NCBI GenBank assembly: GCA_041918255.1 | Contig: JAYRWD010000001.1 | Location: 1-9,833 of the forward strand | Reading direction: 5' to 3' | Length of the DNA: 9,833 bases | Source of the DNA: JAYRWD01 sp041918255 | GTDB lineage: Bacteria > Patescibacteriota > Dojkabacteria > B142 > WJKM01 | Shown here: positions 1 to 6,440 of the stretch, piece after piece | Layout of the letters: each line of letters begins with the position of its first letter | How positions within the stretch are numbered: position 1 is the first letter of the stretch | Position numbers and translations under genes: made by a program | The notes under the pieces: model-generated | Told to the model about the DNA's origin: nothing | Seen by the model: the letters and a program-made list of their open reading frames with translations, nothing else | Databases searched by the model: none

Positions 1-39
1 ATTGAGTTCCTTGTGAATAAAACGATGAAGCGAGACTAG
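1..39 (+). CDS. Possible 3' end of an upstream gene (12 codons)
   Basis: Frame 1 is open from the window edge to a TAG at 37-39 and would encode a short hydrophilic tail ending NKTMKRD. The other two forward frames hit stops within the first 15 bases. Twelve residues are too few to identify a family, and a 39-base open stretch can occur by chance. It is listed only because the rightward orientation fits the next genes. Confidence 0.25.
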   Translation: MEFLVNKTMKRD

Positions 40-155
40 TCGAAGTGATTAATATGCTTAGAGCAAGTACAGTTATACCTTCCATTATTTGTGATTAATA
101 CATATACAAGCTACAATATTGATGGATATAAATCAAGATCTTTACCAAGCTGGTG

Positions 156-161
156 TATAAT
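156..161 (+). promoter_or_regulatory. Candidate -10 element for the PH-domain/hexokinase gene pair
   Basis: A perfect TATAAT lies at 156-161, preceded directly by TG. No good -35 hexamer sits 16-18 bp upstream; the bases there only weakly resemble TTGACA. Transcription would start near 168, giving a leader of about 45 bases to the ATG at 213. The surrounding 150 bases contain no other gene. AT-rich DNA produces such hexamers by chance, so this is a moderate call. Confidence 0.4.
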
Positions 162-212
162 TAGAAAGATTAATTAAAGTAAATTACAAAAGTGCACGAT
201 CAGAATAAAAGT

Positions 213-875
213 ATGTCTAATAGGGTTCCTCTGCGGGATAAAGATAAGAGAATAGTCGTATATGCTTCTCCGCGTTCTCACATAATCGATATCGTTTCAA
301 CTGGTTTTTGGATTATTATCATCTTACTATTTACAATAGCTATTACGGTTTATACTTCACTTTCTGCTACAATTATTTGGGGGATTGTGGCTATCATCAT
401 ATCTGTGATGATTTTAAGTTTAGGTTATCATATTCTGTACGTTAGGCTTTTTCGAATTGAGATTGATCCCCTTGTGATTGAATTTCGAAGGGGTGTGACT
501 ACAAGAATAATCGAATCTTTAGATATGTATAAGGTAACCGACTTTATAAACAAAAGGGGTTTGTGGGATCAACTTTTGGGACTGTCAAATATCCAAATTA
601 CTTCGTCAGATCAAAGCACGCCGTTGTTAAATTTTCGTGGGCTTGATTTTCACGATGCCGCTAGAATTACTGAATTTTTGCAACTCTATTCTTCAGATTC
701 TATTGTTAAACAGTATATTAATAAAAAAGACTTTGACGTAAAGGAAGCGATGAATTTGAAACAAATGTCACCTCGTCCTGATATCAGTATTCTAAGCAGT
801 CAGCGTCAGACTAGAACAAATCCAAATATGCCCAGTTCAGTAGCCAAACAACCGCAACGAAGGTTTGAGCCCTAG
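213..875 (+). CDS. Membrane protein with bacterial PH-like (bPH_2/DUF304-type) domain
   Basis: Counting from an alternative GTG start at 192 (227 residues), two adjacent hydrophobic helices lie at about 31-53 and 59-86. They are followed by a soluble region (about 87-165) with the pattern of bacterial PH-like domains of the YdbS/YdbT type: a hydrophobic strand, a turn with RRGV, an IESLDMYKV stretch, then DQLLGLSNIQI, where a leucine-glycine turn precedes a strand ending in serines. The last 40 residues are polar, basic and Pro/Ser/Gln-rich, probably disordered. Such proteins are membrane anchored with the PH fold in the cytoplasm; their molecular role is mostly unknown. I chose ATG at 213 because neither start has a Shine-Dalgarno and ATG is the commoner codon. 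The hexokinase gene begins 29 bp after the stop, so cotranscription is likely. Family assignment is from pattern recall. Confidence 0.7.
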   Translation: MSNRVPLRDKDKRIVVYASPRSHIIDIVSTGFWIIIILLFTIAITVYTSLSATIIWGIVAIIISVMILSLGYHILYVRLFRIEIDPLVIEFRRGVTTRIIESLDMYKVTDFINKRGLWDQLLGLSNIQITSSDQSTPLLNFRGLDFHDAARITEFLQLYSSDSIVKQYINKKDFDVKEAMNLKQMSPRPDISILSSQRQTRTNPNMPSSVAKQPQRRFEP

Positions 876-904
876 TTTGAAATATCAGCTTTAACAACTT
901 ACCG

Positions 905-2149
905 ATGGATCTTGAAGGTCTCACATCCAATGAAGCGAAATTAATCAAAGAGCAATTCGCACAACAACTCAGGGCAAAGTTTGTAAAGCTTTCAAAACAA
1001 AAATTTTCCCCCGTGCAAGAGTTAAATATCAATGAATATGGCGAATATTGTGAACACGTAGTAGGATCGAAATCGCAGTTCCGATTAATAGTGCTTTCGC
1101 TAGGTGGTACGAATTGGAATTCGTTTGTCGTAGAATTGAATGGAAAAAGTGCGGACGTTATTCAAAAGTTTTCGAAGCAGTTTAAATCAGGCGAACGAAG
1201 TCTGACAAAGCAACGGTTCATTGAGTACGCTATAGATTTAATACAAGACGCAGTAAAGTATTGTGAAGAGAATAAACTCCTATATCTCCCAATCCTTTCA
1301 GTTTCTTTTGCGTTTCCTCAGAAAAATTTTCCGACTGAATATGGTTTAGAAGCAAGTCTTGATCGAAAGGATTTAACTAAGGGTTGGGATATCGTAGATT
1401 TAACCAATGAATTTCTTGTGGGTAAATCATTTCTAAAGTTATTGTCAGATGTTGGTAGAAATGCTTTTAAGCAAACTGTGGTTTTAAATGATACGGTTGC
1501 GTCTTCTTTTTTCATTAGCCCGAATAAAAGTAACGATTTACCGTTTGCGATGGTATTTGGCACTGGTACAAACGCAAGTGTTAATGGTTTGAATCTTGAA
1601 TGGGGGGAATTCAAATTACCGTCGCAGATTATGTCGCAAGATATTAGAACGTCGTTTGGCGTCATGCATGAATATAGCCGTAAGGAAGATTCTGTTGAGT
1701 TTTGGCTAGGCGGAGATTACATTAATCAGCATTTTTTGTGGGGTTTGAATTTTGTCGCTCCTAACGCTTTGGAATATATTAAATCCCAAATAGCAAACGG
1801 TAAGACTGTTTCGGATTTTCTAAATGAATTTGTTCATAGATTCCCGGATTTACAAGGGGAGGATACAATATTAATTCGAGAATTAGCTGGAAGTGTATTA
1901 AAAAAAGCTGGTCAAATTGGTGGTATTTTGCTTGGAGTCACATTGCAATTCTTCTTTCCGGATACTTCTGATTTCGAATTGAAGACTGAAGGTGGCTTGA
2001 TCTGGGGGGATGAGATATTTCGGGAAACACTTGTGAGATCGGCAAAGGCAACTGGCGGGATAGGGAACATCGATTTATTGGAATCTTCTAGTGTGATTGG
2101 TATAGCACAATTCGCTTCTCAATATTTTCTAAAAAAGCGCCTCGGTTGA
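905..2149 (+). CDS. Hexokinase-family sugar kinase (eukaryotic-type hexokinase fold)
   Basis: Predicted ATP-dependent hexose kinase (glucose to glucose-6-phosphate or similar), 414 residues against about 450-500 for classical hexokinases. Landmarks in order: phosphate-1 loop LGGTNW (66-71); sugar-binding FAFPQ (135-139), in place of the FSYP of yeast hexokinase; LTKGWDI (157-163), matching WTKGFDI; LNDTVAS (194-200), whose Asp196 is the expected catalytic base; phosphate-2 FGTGTN (218-223); EWGEF (232-236), matching the glucose-contact EYGSF; and a C-terminal helix, strand and TEGGLIW (361-367) where the adenosine motif lies. These pieces are in the correct order and spacing for the hexokinase superfamily rather than the bacterial glucokinase or ROK families. 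The yeast LGEL segment (Glu302) appears here as LGGDY (268-272), so sugar specificity is uncertain. No clear Shine-Dalgarno precedes the ATG. The gene follows the PH-domain gene by 29 bp and its last codons lie inside the terminator of the convergent gene. Confidence 0.85.
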   Translation: MDLEGLTSNEAKLIKEQFAQQLRAKFVKLSKQKFSPVQELNINEYGEYCEHVVGSKSQFRLIVLSLGGTNWNSFVVELNGKSADVIQKFSKQFKSGERSLTKQRFIEYAIDLIQDAVKYCEENKLLYLPILSVSFAFPQKNFPTEYGLEASLDRKDLTKGWDIVDLTNEFLVGKSFLKLLSDVGRNAFKQTVVLNDTVASSFFISPNKSNDLPFAMVFGTGTNASVNGLNLEWGEFKLPSQIMSQDIRTSFGVMHEYSRKEDSVEFWLGGDYINQHFLWGLNFVAPNALEYIKSQIANGKTVSDFLNEFVHRFPDLQGEDTILIRELAGSVLKKAGQIGGILLGVTLQFFFPDTSDFELKTEGGLIWGDEIFRETLVRSAKATGGIGNIDLLESSSVIGIAQFASQYFLKKRLG

Positions 2150-2157
2150 AGCGCTTT
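2131..2157 (-). terminator. Intrinsic terminator of the BI-1 family gene, overlapping the hexokinase 3' end
   Basis: A 7-bp perfect stem (AAAGCGC at 2134-2140, GCGCTTT at 2151-2157) encloses a 10-base loop. Read leftward, the stem runs straight into a six-T tract (the A run at 2131-2136), as expected for a Rho-independent terminator of the gene ending at 2178. The hexokinase stop codon (2147-2149) lies in the loop. Read rightward there is no immediate T tract; a short T run appears only at 2173-2178, so termination in that direction would be weaker. Confidence 0.8.
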
Positions 2158-2177
2158 AAGTGTAAAAATATCATTTT

Positions 2178-2888
2178 TTAACTTCTTTTCCTTCCGAGTA
2201 AGTGAAGTAATCTGATGAATAAGTTTATGAAATCAAGGTAAAGGGTTAAAGCTGCGATAATGGCATATTTGCCGTATCCTGATTGGCCTTCATAAATTTG
2301 TGCGTAGGCTTTTATTTTTTGTGTATCCCAAGCTGTAAGTACTAAGAATATCCCAACTCCGAAGAAGCTTAATAACCAATCGAATCCTGAGCTTTTTAAA
2401 AAGATGTTTAAAATGCTTGCGAGAATTAAACCTATTAGCCCCATCAAAGCAAGGTTACCGAACCGTGTCAAATCTTGTTTGGTCGTGTAACCGTAGATCG
2501 CCATTGTCCCAAACATTCCTGCCGCGATTGCGAAAGTTAAAATAATTGAAAGTGAAGTGTAAATGTAGAAAATAACTGAAAGGGTTAATCCGGTAAAGAG
2601 TGAATATGCTAGAAACATTGCTGCTGCGAGTGGAGTGTTAAGTTTATTAATAAAAGCCGAAAGTCCTATTACTAGTCCTAACTGAACTAACATGATGACC
2701 ATTGGTAAATAGCCGGTTAGAAATAGTAATCCAATGCCTGTGAAAGCAAGAAAAAGTGAAGTGATAGCAGTGATTGCCAGTCCGGCTGTGAACCAGCCAT
2801 ATACAGAGGTGATAAATTGGGAATTTAGTCCAAGTGTTTTGATTTCTTGTCCATCAACATAGATTCCATCTGGATCGAAACTTGTCAT
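2178..2888 (-). CDS. Bax inhibitor-1/YccA family seven-helix membrane protein
   Basis: Predicted integral inner-membrane protein of the BI-1 (TMBIM/YccA/YetJ) family, 236 residues, the usual length. After a polar N-terminus with no signal peptide, about seven hydrophobic helices can be placed near 32-54, 60-80, 86-106, 110-134, 145-163, 169-187 and 206-228. Family hallmarks are IYGYTTKQDL (131-140), AWDTQKIK (186-193) and LYLDFINLF (216-224). Asp188 and Asp219 correspond to the paired aspartates that gate the pH-sensitive calcium leak in Bacillus YetJ. The C-terminus is basic (GRKRS), also typical. In bacteria the role is calcium leak or membrane-protease modulation; a specific function here is not shown. 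It is transcribed alone from a good promoter (2934-2963) and ends at a strong terminator. The ATG at 2888 has no Shine-Dalgarno. Confidence 0.93.
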   Translation of the reverse strand: MTSFDPDGIYVDGQEIKTLGLNSQFITSVYGWFTAGLAITAITSLFLAFTGIGLLFLTGYLPMVIMLVQLGLVIGLSAFINKLNTPLAAAMFLAYSLFTGLTLSVIFYIYTSLSIILTFAIAAGMFGTMAIYGYTTKQDLTRFGNLALMGLIGLILASILNIFLKSSGFDWLLSFFGVGIFLVLTAWDTQKIKAYAQIYEGQSGYGKYAIIAALTLYLDFINLFIRLLHLLGRKRS

Positions 2889-2933
2889 TTCTGATTTTTA
2901 AAAATTAATTAAAACGAATAATTTGATTTATTT

Positions 2934-2963
2934 ATTATATCGTAGTGAAGATACTCAAATCAA
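2934..2963 (-). promoter_or_regulatory. Sigma-70-like promoter of the BI-1 family gene
   Basis: On the minus strand a TTGATT -35 box (2963-2958) is followed, after an 18-bp spacer, by a perfect TATAAT -10 box (2939-2934). Transcription would start near 2927, leaving a leader of roughly 40 bases before the ATG at 2888. This is the best two-box promoter in the window. Confidence 0.65.
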
Positions 2964-3090
2964 AATTCGATATCCGGTTGATGGAAAATAATATTCGCAT
3001 AGATTCCTAACATTGGGCCATAGTATTGCTTATTGTGTGTATGTTGTAAAGTTAATATACGAAACAGTTTATATCAAATTTAAATTACTC

Positions 3091-3121
3091 TTGATATTGG
3101 TGTAACATTCCTCGACATAAT
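3091..3121 (+). promoter_or_regulatory. Weak candidate promoter for the 75-codon ORF
   Basis: TTGATA (3091-3096) and CATAAT (3116-3121) are separated by 19 bp, longer than the preferred 17. The predicted start site near 3128 lies 36 bases before the ATG at 3164. The region is very AT-rich, so a chance match is quite possible. Confidence 0.25.
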
Positions 3122-3163
3122 AATGAGTTGTTAATACTTAATTTTTAATTACTTTTGACAGGT

Positions 3164-3391
3164 ATGCGCAAAGGCGAAAAGTATCTAAATAATGTAACCG
3201 ACACCATCCCGGATTCCCCACAATTGCCAGTAAGTTCGGCCGACGTTGGAGCGGCTATGAAGCGTGCAGGTATAAGCCCTGAAACTATTGAGAGATTAGG
3301 AGCAGAGACAGGTCCCACTTACACAGAACTAATGGCAAGGCTATTAGAAAAGAAACCATATTCCATTACTGGGGGGAGACCGAATAAGTAG
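3164..3391 (+). CDS. Small hypothetical protein, 75 residues
   Basis: I do not recognise this protein. From ATG 3164 (a TTG at 3155 would add three residues) it encodes a hydrophilic polypeptide with a basic start (MRKGEKY), a Pro/Ser/Asp-rich middle, and a probable amphipathic helical segment in the second half (VGAAMKRAGISPETIERLG, then TYTELMARLLEKK). The tail is glycine- and proline-rich. There are no membrane helices, signal peptide or cysteines. Its base composition is visibly richer in G+C than the flanking intergenic DNA (GGC, GCC, GCG and GGA codons), which supports real coding. It stands alone between the BI-1 promoter region and the repeat cluster, with no Shine-Dalgarno. It could be a small regulator or DNA-associated protein, but nothing visible proves that. 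Confidence 0.45.
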   Translation: MRKGEKYLNNVTDTIPDSPQLPVSSADVGAAMKRAGISPETIERLGAETGPTYTELMARLLEKKPYSITGGRPNK

Positions 3392-3506
3392 AAAACTTAA
3401 TATGGACTCTTCAGTAAGTAGAGATCTAGTTTACCGAACTATAAAATTTTTGTTGAGTCTTTGTTGGACGAGTAGTTGTAGGACTTGATATAGAAGTAAA
3501 ACTCTA

Positions 3507-3551
3507 ATGTCACCCTGAGCCCGGTAGATGTCAACCCTGAGCCCGGGGTAG
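3507..3551. repeat. Two tandem degenerate CACCCTGAGC half-elements
   Basis: Two imperfect direct repeats of 21 and 24 bp (3507-3527 and 3528-3551) share ATGTCA-CCCTGAGCCCGG-GTAG. A third copy of the same left end starts at 3552 and begins the complete palindromic element. The first two lack the matching right arm (GTCGAAGGGTGA), so they look like truncated or tandemly duplicated left halves. They sit in the 369-base gap between the small ORF and the tRNA. The first part of that gap (3392-3506) holds nothing I can identify. Confidence 0.7.
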
Positions 3552-3554
3552 ATG

Positions 3555-3623
3555 TCACCCTGAGCTCCTGCCTGCTGGGGCCTGCCTACGCAGGTAGGCA
3601 GTCAGGCAGGTGTCGAAGGGTGA
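3555..3623. repeat. Nested palindromic intergenic repeat (REP/MITE-like)
   Basis: Three inverted repeats are nested. The outer arms are TCACCCT (3555-3561) and AGGGTGA (3617-3623). The middle arms are CCTGCCTG (3567-3574) and CAGGCAGG (3603-3610). The inner arms are CTGCCTAC (3582-3589) and GTAGGCAG (3594-3601), with a 4-base loop GCAG. All are perfect 7- or 8-bp matches. The outer CCCTGAGC...GTCGAAGGG frame resembles a palindromic repeat that recurs in many bacterial genomes. The GC-rich core contrasts sharply with the AT-rich surroundings. It encodes nothing convincing. It lies 138 bp beyond the 3' end of the leftward tRNA, so it could form a strong RNA hairpin in a tRNA read-through transcript. 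Confidence 0.85.
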
Positions 3624-3760
3624 AACGCCTCATTATCAGGTTTTCACAAGTGGCGAGCTTAGCTTGGCGAGGTTTTATCAATTGATTAGGTTTGGCTGAA
3701 AGTTTTCCGTTGGAATAATTATTGTGCCGATGACCTACTAAATCGTAGCTGAAGTCTTTA

Positions 3761-3842
3761 TGCCGCGGAGAGGACTCGAACCTCCACATCTTACGATACC
3801 AGATCCTAAGTCTGGCGCGTCTGCCAGTTCCGCCACCGCGGC
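3761..3842 (-). tRNA. tRNA-Leu (anticodon UAG)
   Basis: Read on the minus strand, a perfect 7-bp acceptor stem GCCGCGG/CCGCGGC closes a class II tRNA of 82 bases with discriminator A. The anticodon stem CCAGA/TCTGG encloses the loop CTTAGGA; the anticodon UAG (3806-3808) reads CUA and probably other CUN leucine codons. The variable arm is long and can form a short ATC/GAT hairpin, as expected for leucine tRNAs. The T-loop is TTCGAGT, on a GGAGG/CCTCT stem with one G-T pair. CCA is not encoded: the gene is followed by TAA, so the 3' end must be added by tRNA nucleotidyltransferase. Confidence 0.97.
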
Positions 3843-3862
3843 AAACATATTTTTACCCTCAA

Positions 3863-3868
3863 ATTATA
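3863..3868 (-). promoter_or_regulatory. -10 element of the tRNA-Leu promoter
   Basis: A perfect TATAAT on the minus strand ends 21 bp upstream of the mature tRNA 5' end, so transcription would begin about 14 bases before it. No recognisable -35 box lies at the right distance. The position, in the short gap divergent from mutS, makes it the natural tRNA promoter. Confidence 0.5.
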
Positions 3869-3921
3869 CCTTAGATCTCAACGCGATTCATAATAAGCAT
3901 TACCAGATATGAAGCAGTATT

Positions 3922-3930
3922 TGTTAAAAT
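3922..3930 (+). promoter_or_regulatory. Extended -10 promoter candidate for the mutS-mfd operon
   Basis: TGTTAAAAT (3922-3930) matches the extended -10 consensus TGNTATAAT with one mismatch. No -35 box is evident, which extended -10 promoters tolerate. The start site would be near 3937, leaving a short leader with only a weak GGA (3942-3944) before the ATG at 3954. Confidence 0.4.
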
Positions 3931-3953
3931 CTTGAGTATTTGGAAAAAAAGAT

Positions 3954-6428
3954 ATGACAACGCCGATGCAGGAACAATACGAACAAATCAAAAAAGAGCA
4001 CCCAGATGCCCTTGTATTGTTTCGGTTAGGGGATTTTTACGAGGCATTTGGTGAAGACGCAAAGGTTGCATCATCAATACTTGGTATTACCTTGACTGGT
4101 AGGGGCAAAGACGAGAATAGACAACCCATGGCAGGTATTCCATATCACGCTCTTGACGCTTATCTTTATAAACTTATTCAGGCGGGCTACAAGGTTGCCA
4201 TAGCTGAGCAGTTAAGCGAACCACAAAGCGGTAAATTAGTTGATCGGCAAGTCATAAAAATTCACACCCCCGGCACTTACTCAGATGAAAAACATATACC
4301 ACATGCGAATGAGCATTATCTAGCATGTATATACAGAATTAGAGATTCTAAAAACGTATTTATCTTAGGTCTCTTAGAGTTGTCAGTAGGTAAAGCGCAA
4401 GCCATACGATGTGAATCCAGAGAGTTACTTATCACCGAGATTAAAAGATATACGCCGGCAGAAATACTGATGGATCAGACACTTAAAGTTGAATTAAGAG
4501 ATAAATTATCTCAAACTTCAATATCTTACATCGATACCGAAGAATTTGGACAAGAAGAGGCATATACAACACTTATAAGGCATTTTAAGACGCAGAGTTT
4601 GAAAGGATTTGGCTATAGCAAAGATTCGGTTGAATTACCTGTCTTTGCAGTGCTTATAAAATATGCAAAAGAAAATCAAAAAAGCAATCTCGAGCATTTG
4701 ACAAAACTATCTACGAAAGACACTCAAACCATAATGACACTAGATCATTCCACAGCGCGCAATCTAGAATTGGTAACTTCCGCACATTCGGACCATTTCG
4801 ATACAAGCCTTTTTCATATCTTGAACGAGTGCAAAACAGCTATGGGACAACGATTATTAAGAAATTGGATTTTGTCCCCATTGAAGAGTGCTGATTTGAT
4901 TTTACAAAGGCAAGAATGGGTAGATTTTTTTTATCAGAACAAAAAATTAAACGAAAATATTAGAGATATCCTTTCTAGGGTTTTAGATATTGAGAGGCTT
5001 TTAGGCAAGATAGGCACGAATTCGGTTAATGGCAGAGATTTGCTAGGACTGCGGTTTTCACTCGAACATGCAGTTCAAATATACGGAGTGTTAATAAACG
5101 AAGAATTAATGATAGCTGGTAAAAAATATCTAGAGGATTTAGAACCCAGAAAATATGAGTCAGTCATGAGTCTAATTAGAAATTCGATTAACGAAGACTC
5201 TCCGGGAAATTTCGAAAATGGAGGAATTATCAAACAAGGCTTTGATACTCAAATAGATGAACTTAGAAAAGTTAAGAATGGAAGTGTACAGTATCTAGCT
5301 GAAATACAATCTCGCGAACGACAGAGAACCAAAATCGAGTCGTTGAAAATAAAATTCAACAGAGTATTTGGTTATTACATTGAAATCACAAAATCTAATC
5401 TTGACAAAGTCCCCCCAGACTATATTCGCAAACAAACACTTGCTAATGCGGAAAGGTTTATGACGGAAGAGTTGAGAGAATTAGAATCCAAGATACTTGG
5501 CGCGGAAGAGAAATTGATTGGTTTAGAAATCGAAGTCTTCGGGCAAGTTATTCAACAAATTACACAAAGTATTTTAGAAATACAAGCTACTGCTCTTACC
5601 TTGGCGCATTTGGATGTATTTGCCAATTTCGCTACAATAGCAATGAGACGTAACTATATAAAACCTACAATACTCCCAATAGGTTCTAAAATTGATTTGA
5701 AATCTTCAAGGCACCCTGTCGTGGAGCTTATGAAAGCCGAGAAGTATATTCCAAACGATGTATTATTGGATGAAACCTCTAGATTAATGATAATTACTGG
5801 TCCTAATATGGCAGGAAAGTCAACATACATACGACAGGTAGCGCTAATCGTGTTGATGTCTCAGATAGGTTGTTTCGTACCTTGTCTAAAAGCTGAGATA
5901 GGTGTCGTAGATAGGATATTTACGCGGGTAGGGGCTTCGGATAACTTGGCTGCTGGAGAATCGACTTTCATGGTGGAAATGAATGAAACAGCGAATATAT
6001 TAAATAATGCAACAGAAAATTCTTTAATAGTTTTAGATGAGATAGGCCGAGGAACTAGCACGTATGACGGAGTAGCCATAGCTTGGTCAGTAGCTGAATA
6101 CGTTCACGATAAAATAAAAGCAAAGACTCTTTTCGCCACCCATTATCATGAATTAATAAAATTAGGTACATCGCTTGCGAACGCGGAGAATCTCCATTCC
6201 CAAGTCTTGGATAACGGCCGAGAAATTGTCTTTACCTATTTAGTAGCTTCGGGAGGTGCAAGTAAAAGTTATGGGGTACATGTGGCAAAGCTTGCAGGTG
6301 TCCCTGCTGAGGTTATTCGCAAGGCAGAGACAATTTTGAAAAGTTTTGAAAAACAAAAAGAAACACAAAAAACCCTATCAGGAAATAAAAAGAAAATTGT
6401 TCCCGAACAGATGCAACTTTCAGTCTAG
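3954..6428 (+). CDS. mutS: DNA mismatch repair protein MutS
   Basis: Mismatch-recognition ATPase that binds mispaired or looped DNA as a dimer and starts mismatch repair with MutL. It has 824 residues, close to the 853 of E. coli MutS. Domain I carries the mismatch-wedging Phe-X-Glu as F28-Y29-E30 in LGDFYEAF. The connector and lever/clamp domains follow; the segment VFGYYIEITKSNLDKVP (around 470) is typical of the clamp region. The ATPase has Walker A GPNMAGKST (616-624), the signature NLAAGESTFMVEM, Walker B VLDEIGRGTST (Asp695, Glu696), the ATHYHE histidine motif and SYGVHVAKLAGVP near the end. No key residue is missing. The C-terminus ends QMQLSV, which resembles a sliding-clamp-binding peptide. 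The start at 3954 fits the family N-terminus (MTTPMQEQY). mfd starts 12 bp downstream. No mutL is present in the window. Confidence 0.98.
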   Translation: MTTPMQEQYEQIKKEHPDALVLFRLGDFYEAFGEDAKVASSILGITLTGRGKDENRQPMAGIPYHALDAYLYKLIQAGYKVAIAEQLSEPQSGKLVDRQVIKIHTPGTYSDEKHIPHANEHYLACIYRIRDSKNVFILGLLELSVGKAQAIRCESRELLITEIKRYTPAEILMDQTLKVELRDKLSQTSISYIDTEEFGQEEAYTTLIRHFKTQSLKGFGYSKDSVELPVFAVLIKYAKENQKSNLEHLTKLSTKDTQTIMTLDHSTARNLELVTSAHSDHFDTSLFHILNECKTAMGQRLLRNWILSPLKSADLILQRQEWVDFFYQNKKLNENIRDILSRVLDIERLLGKIGTNSVNGRDLLGLRFSLEHAVQIYGVLINEELMIAGKKYLEDLEPRKYESVMSLIRNSINEDSPGNFENGGIIKQGFDTQIDELRKVKNGSVQYLAEIQSRERQRTKIESLKIKFNRVFGYYIEITKSNLDKVPPDYIRKQTLANAERFMTEELRELESKILGAEEKLIGLEIEVFGQVIQQITQSILEIQATALTLAHLDVFANFATIAMRRNYIKPTILPIGSKIDLKSSRHPVVELMKAEKYIPNDVLLDETSRLMIITGPNMAGKSTYIRQVALIVLMSQIGCFVPCLKAEIGVVDRIFTRVGASDNLAAGESTFMVEMNETANILNNATENSLIVLDEIGRGTSTYDGVAIAWSVAEYVHDKIKAKTLFATHYHELIKLGTSLANAENLHSQVLDNGREIVFTYLVASGGASKSYGVHVAKLAGVPAEVIRKAETILKSFEKQKETQKTLSGNKKKIVPEQMQLSV

Positions 6429-6440
6429 TATCATTTTGTT

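Noticed and set aside
811..1032. Minus-strand open frame opposite the PH-domain/hexokinase junction
   Set aside because: It overlaps two well-supported genes on the other strand and has no recognisable domain.
1318..1665. Minus-strand 115-codon open frame inside the hexokinase gene
   Set aside because: It is antisense to catalytic hexokinase motifs and has no independent support.
3507..3623. CRISPR array
   Set aside because: Repeat units are unequal, abut without unique spacers of regular length, and are palindromic intergenic elements with no cas genes nearby.
3586..3789. Open frame of 67 codons on the minus strand across the repeat and the tRNA gene
   Set aside because: It reads through the GC-rich palindrome and into the tRNA-Leu gene, so its amino-acid sequence is a by-product of structured RNA and repeat DNA.
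5861..6079. Minus-strand open frame inside the MutS ATPase domain
   Set aside because: It is the antisense shadow of a conserved coding region with no family resemblance.
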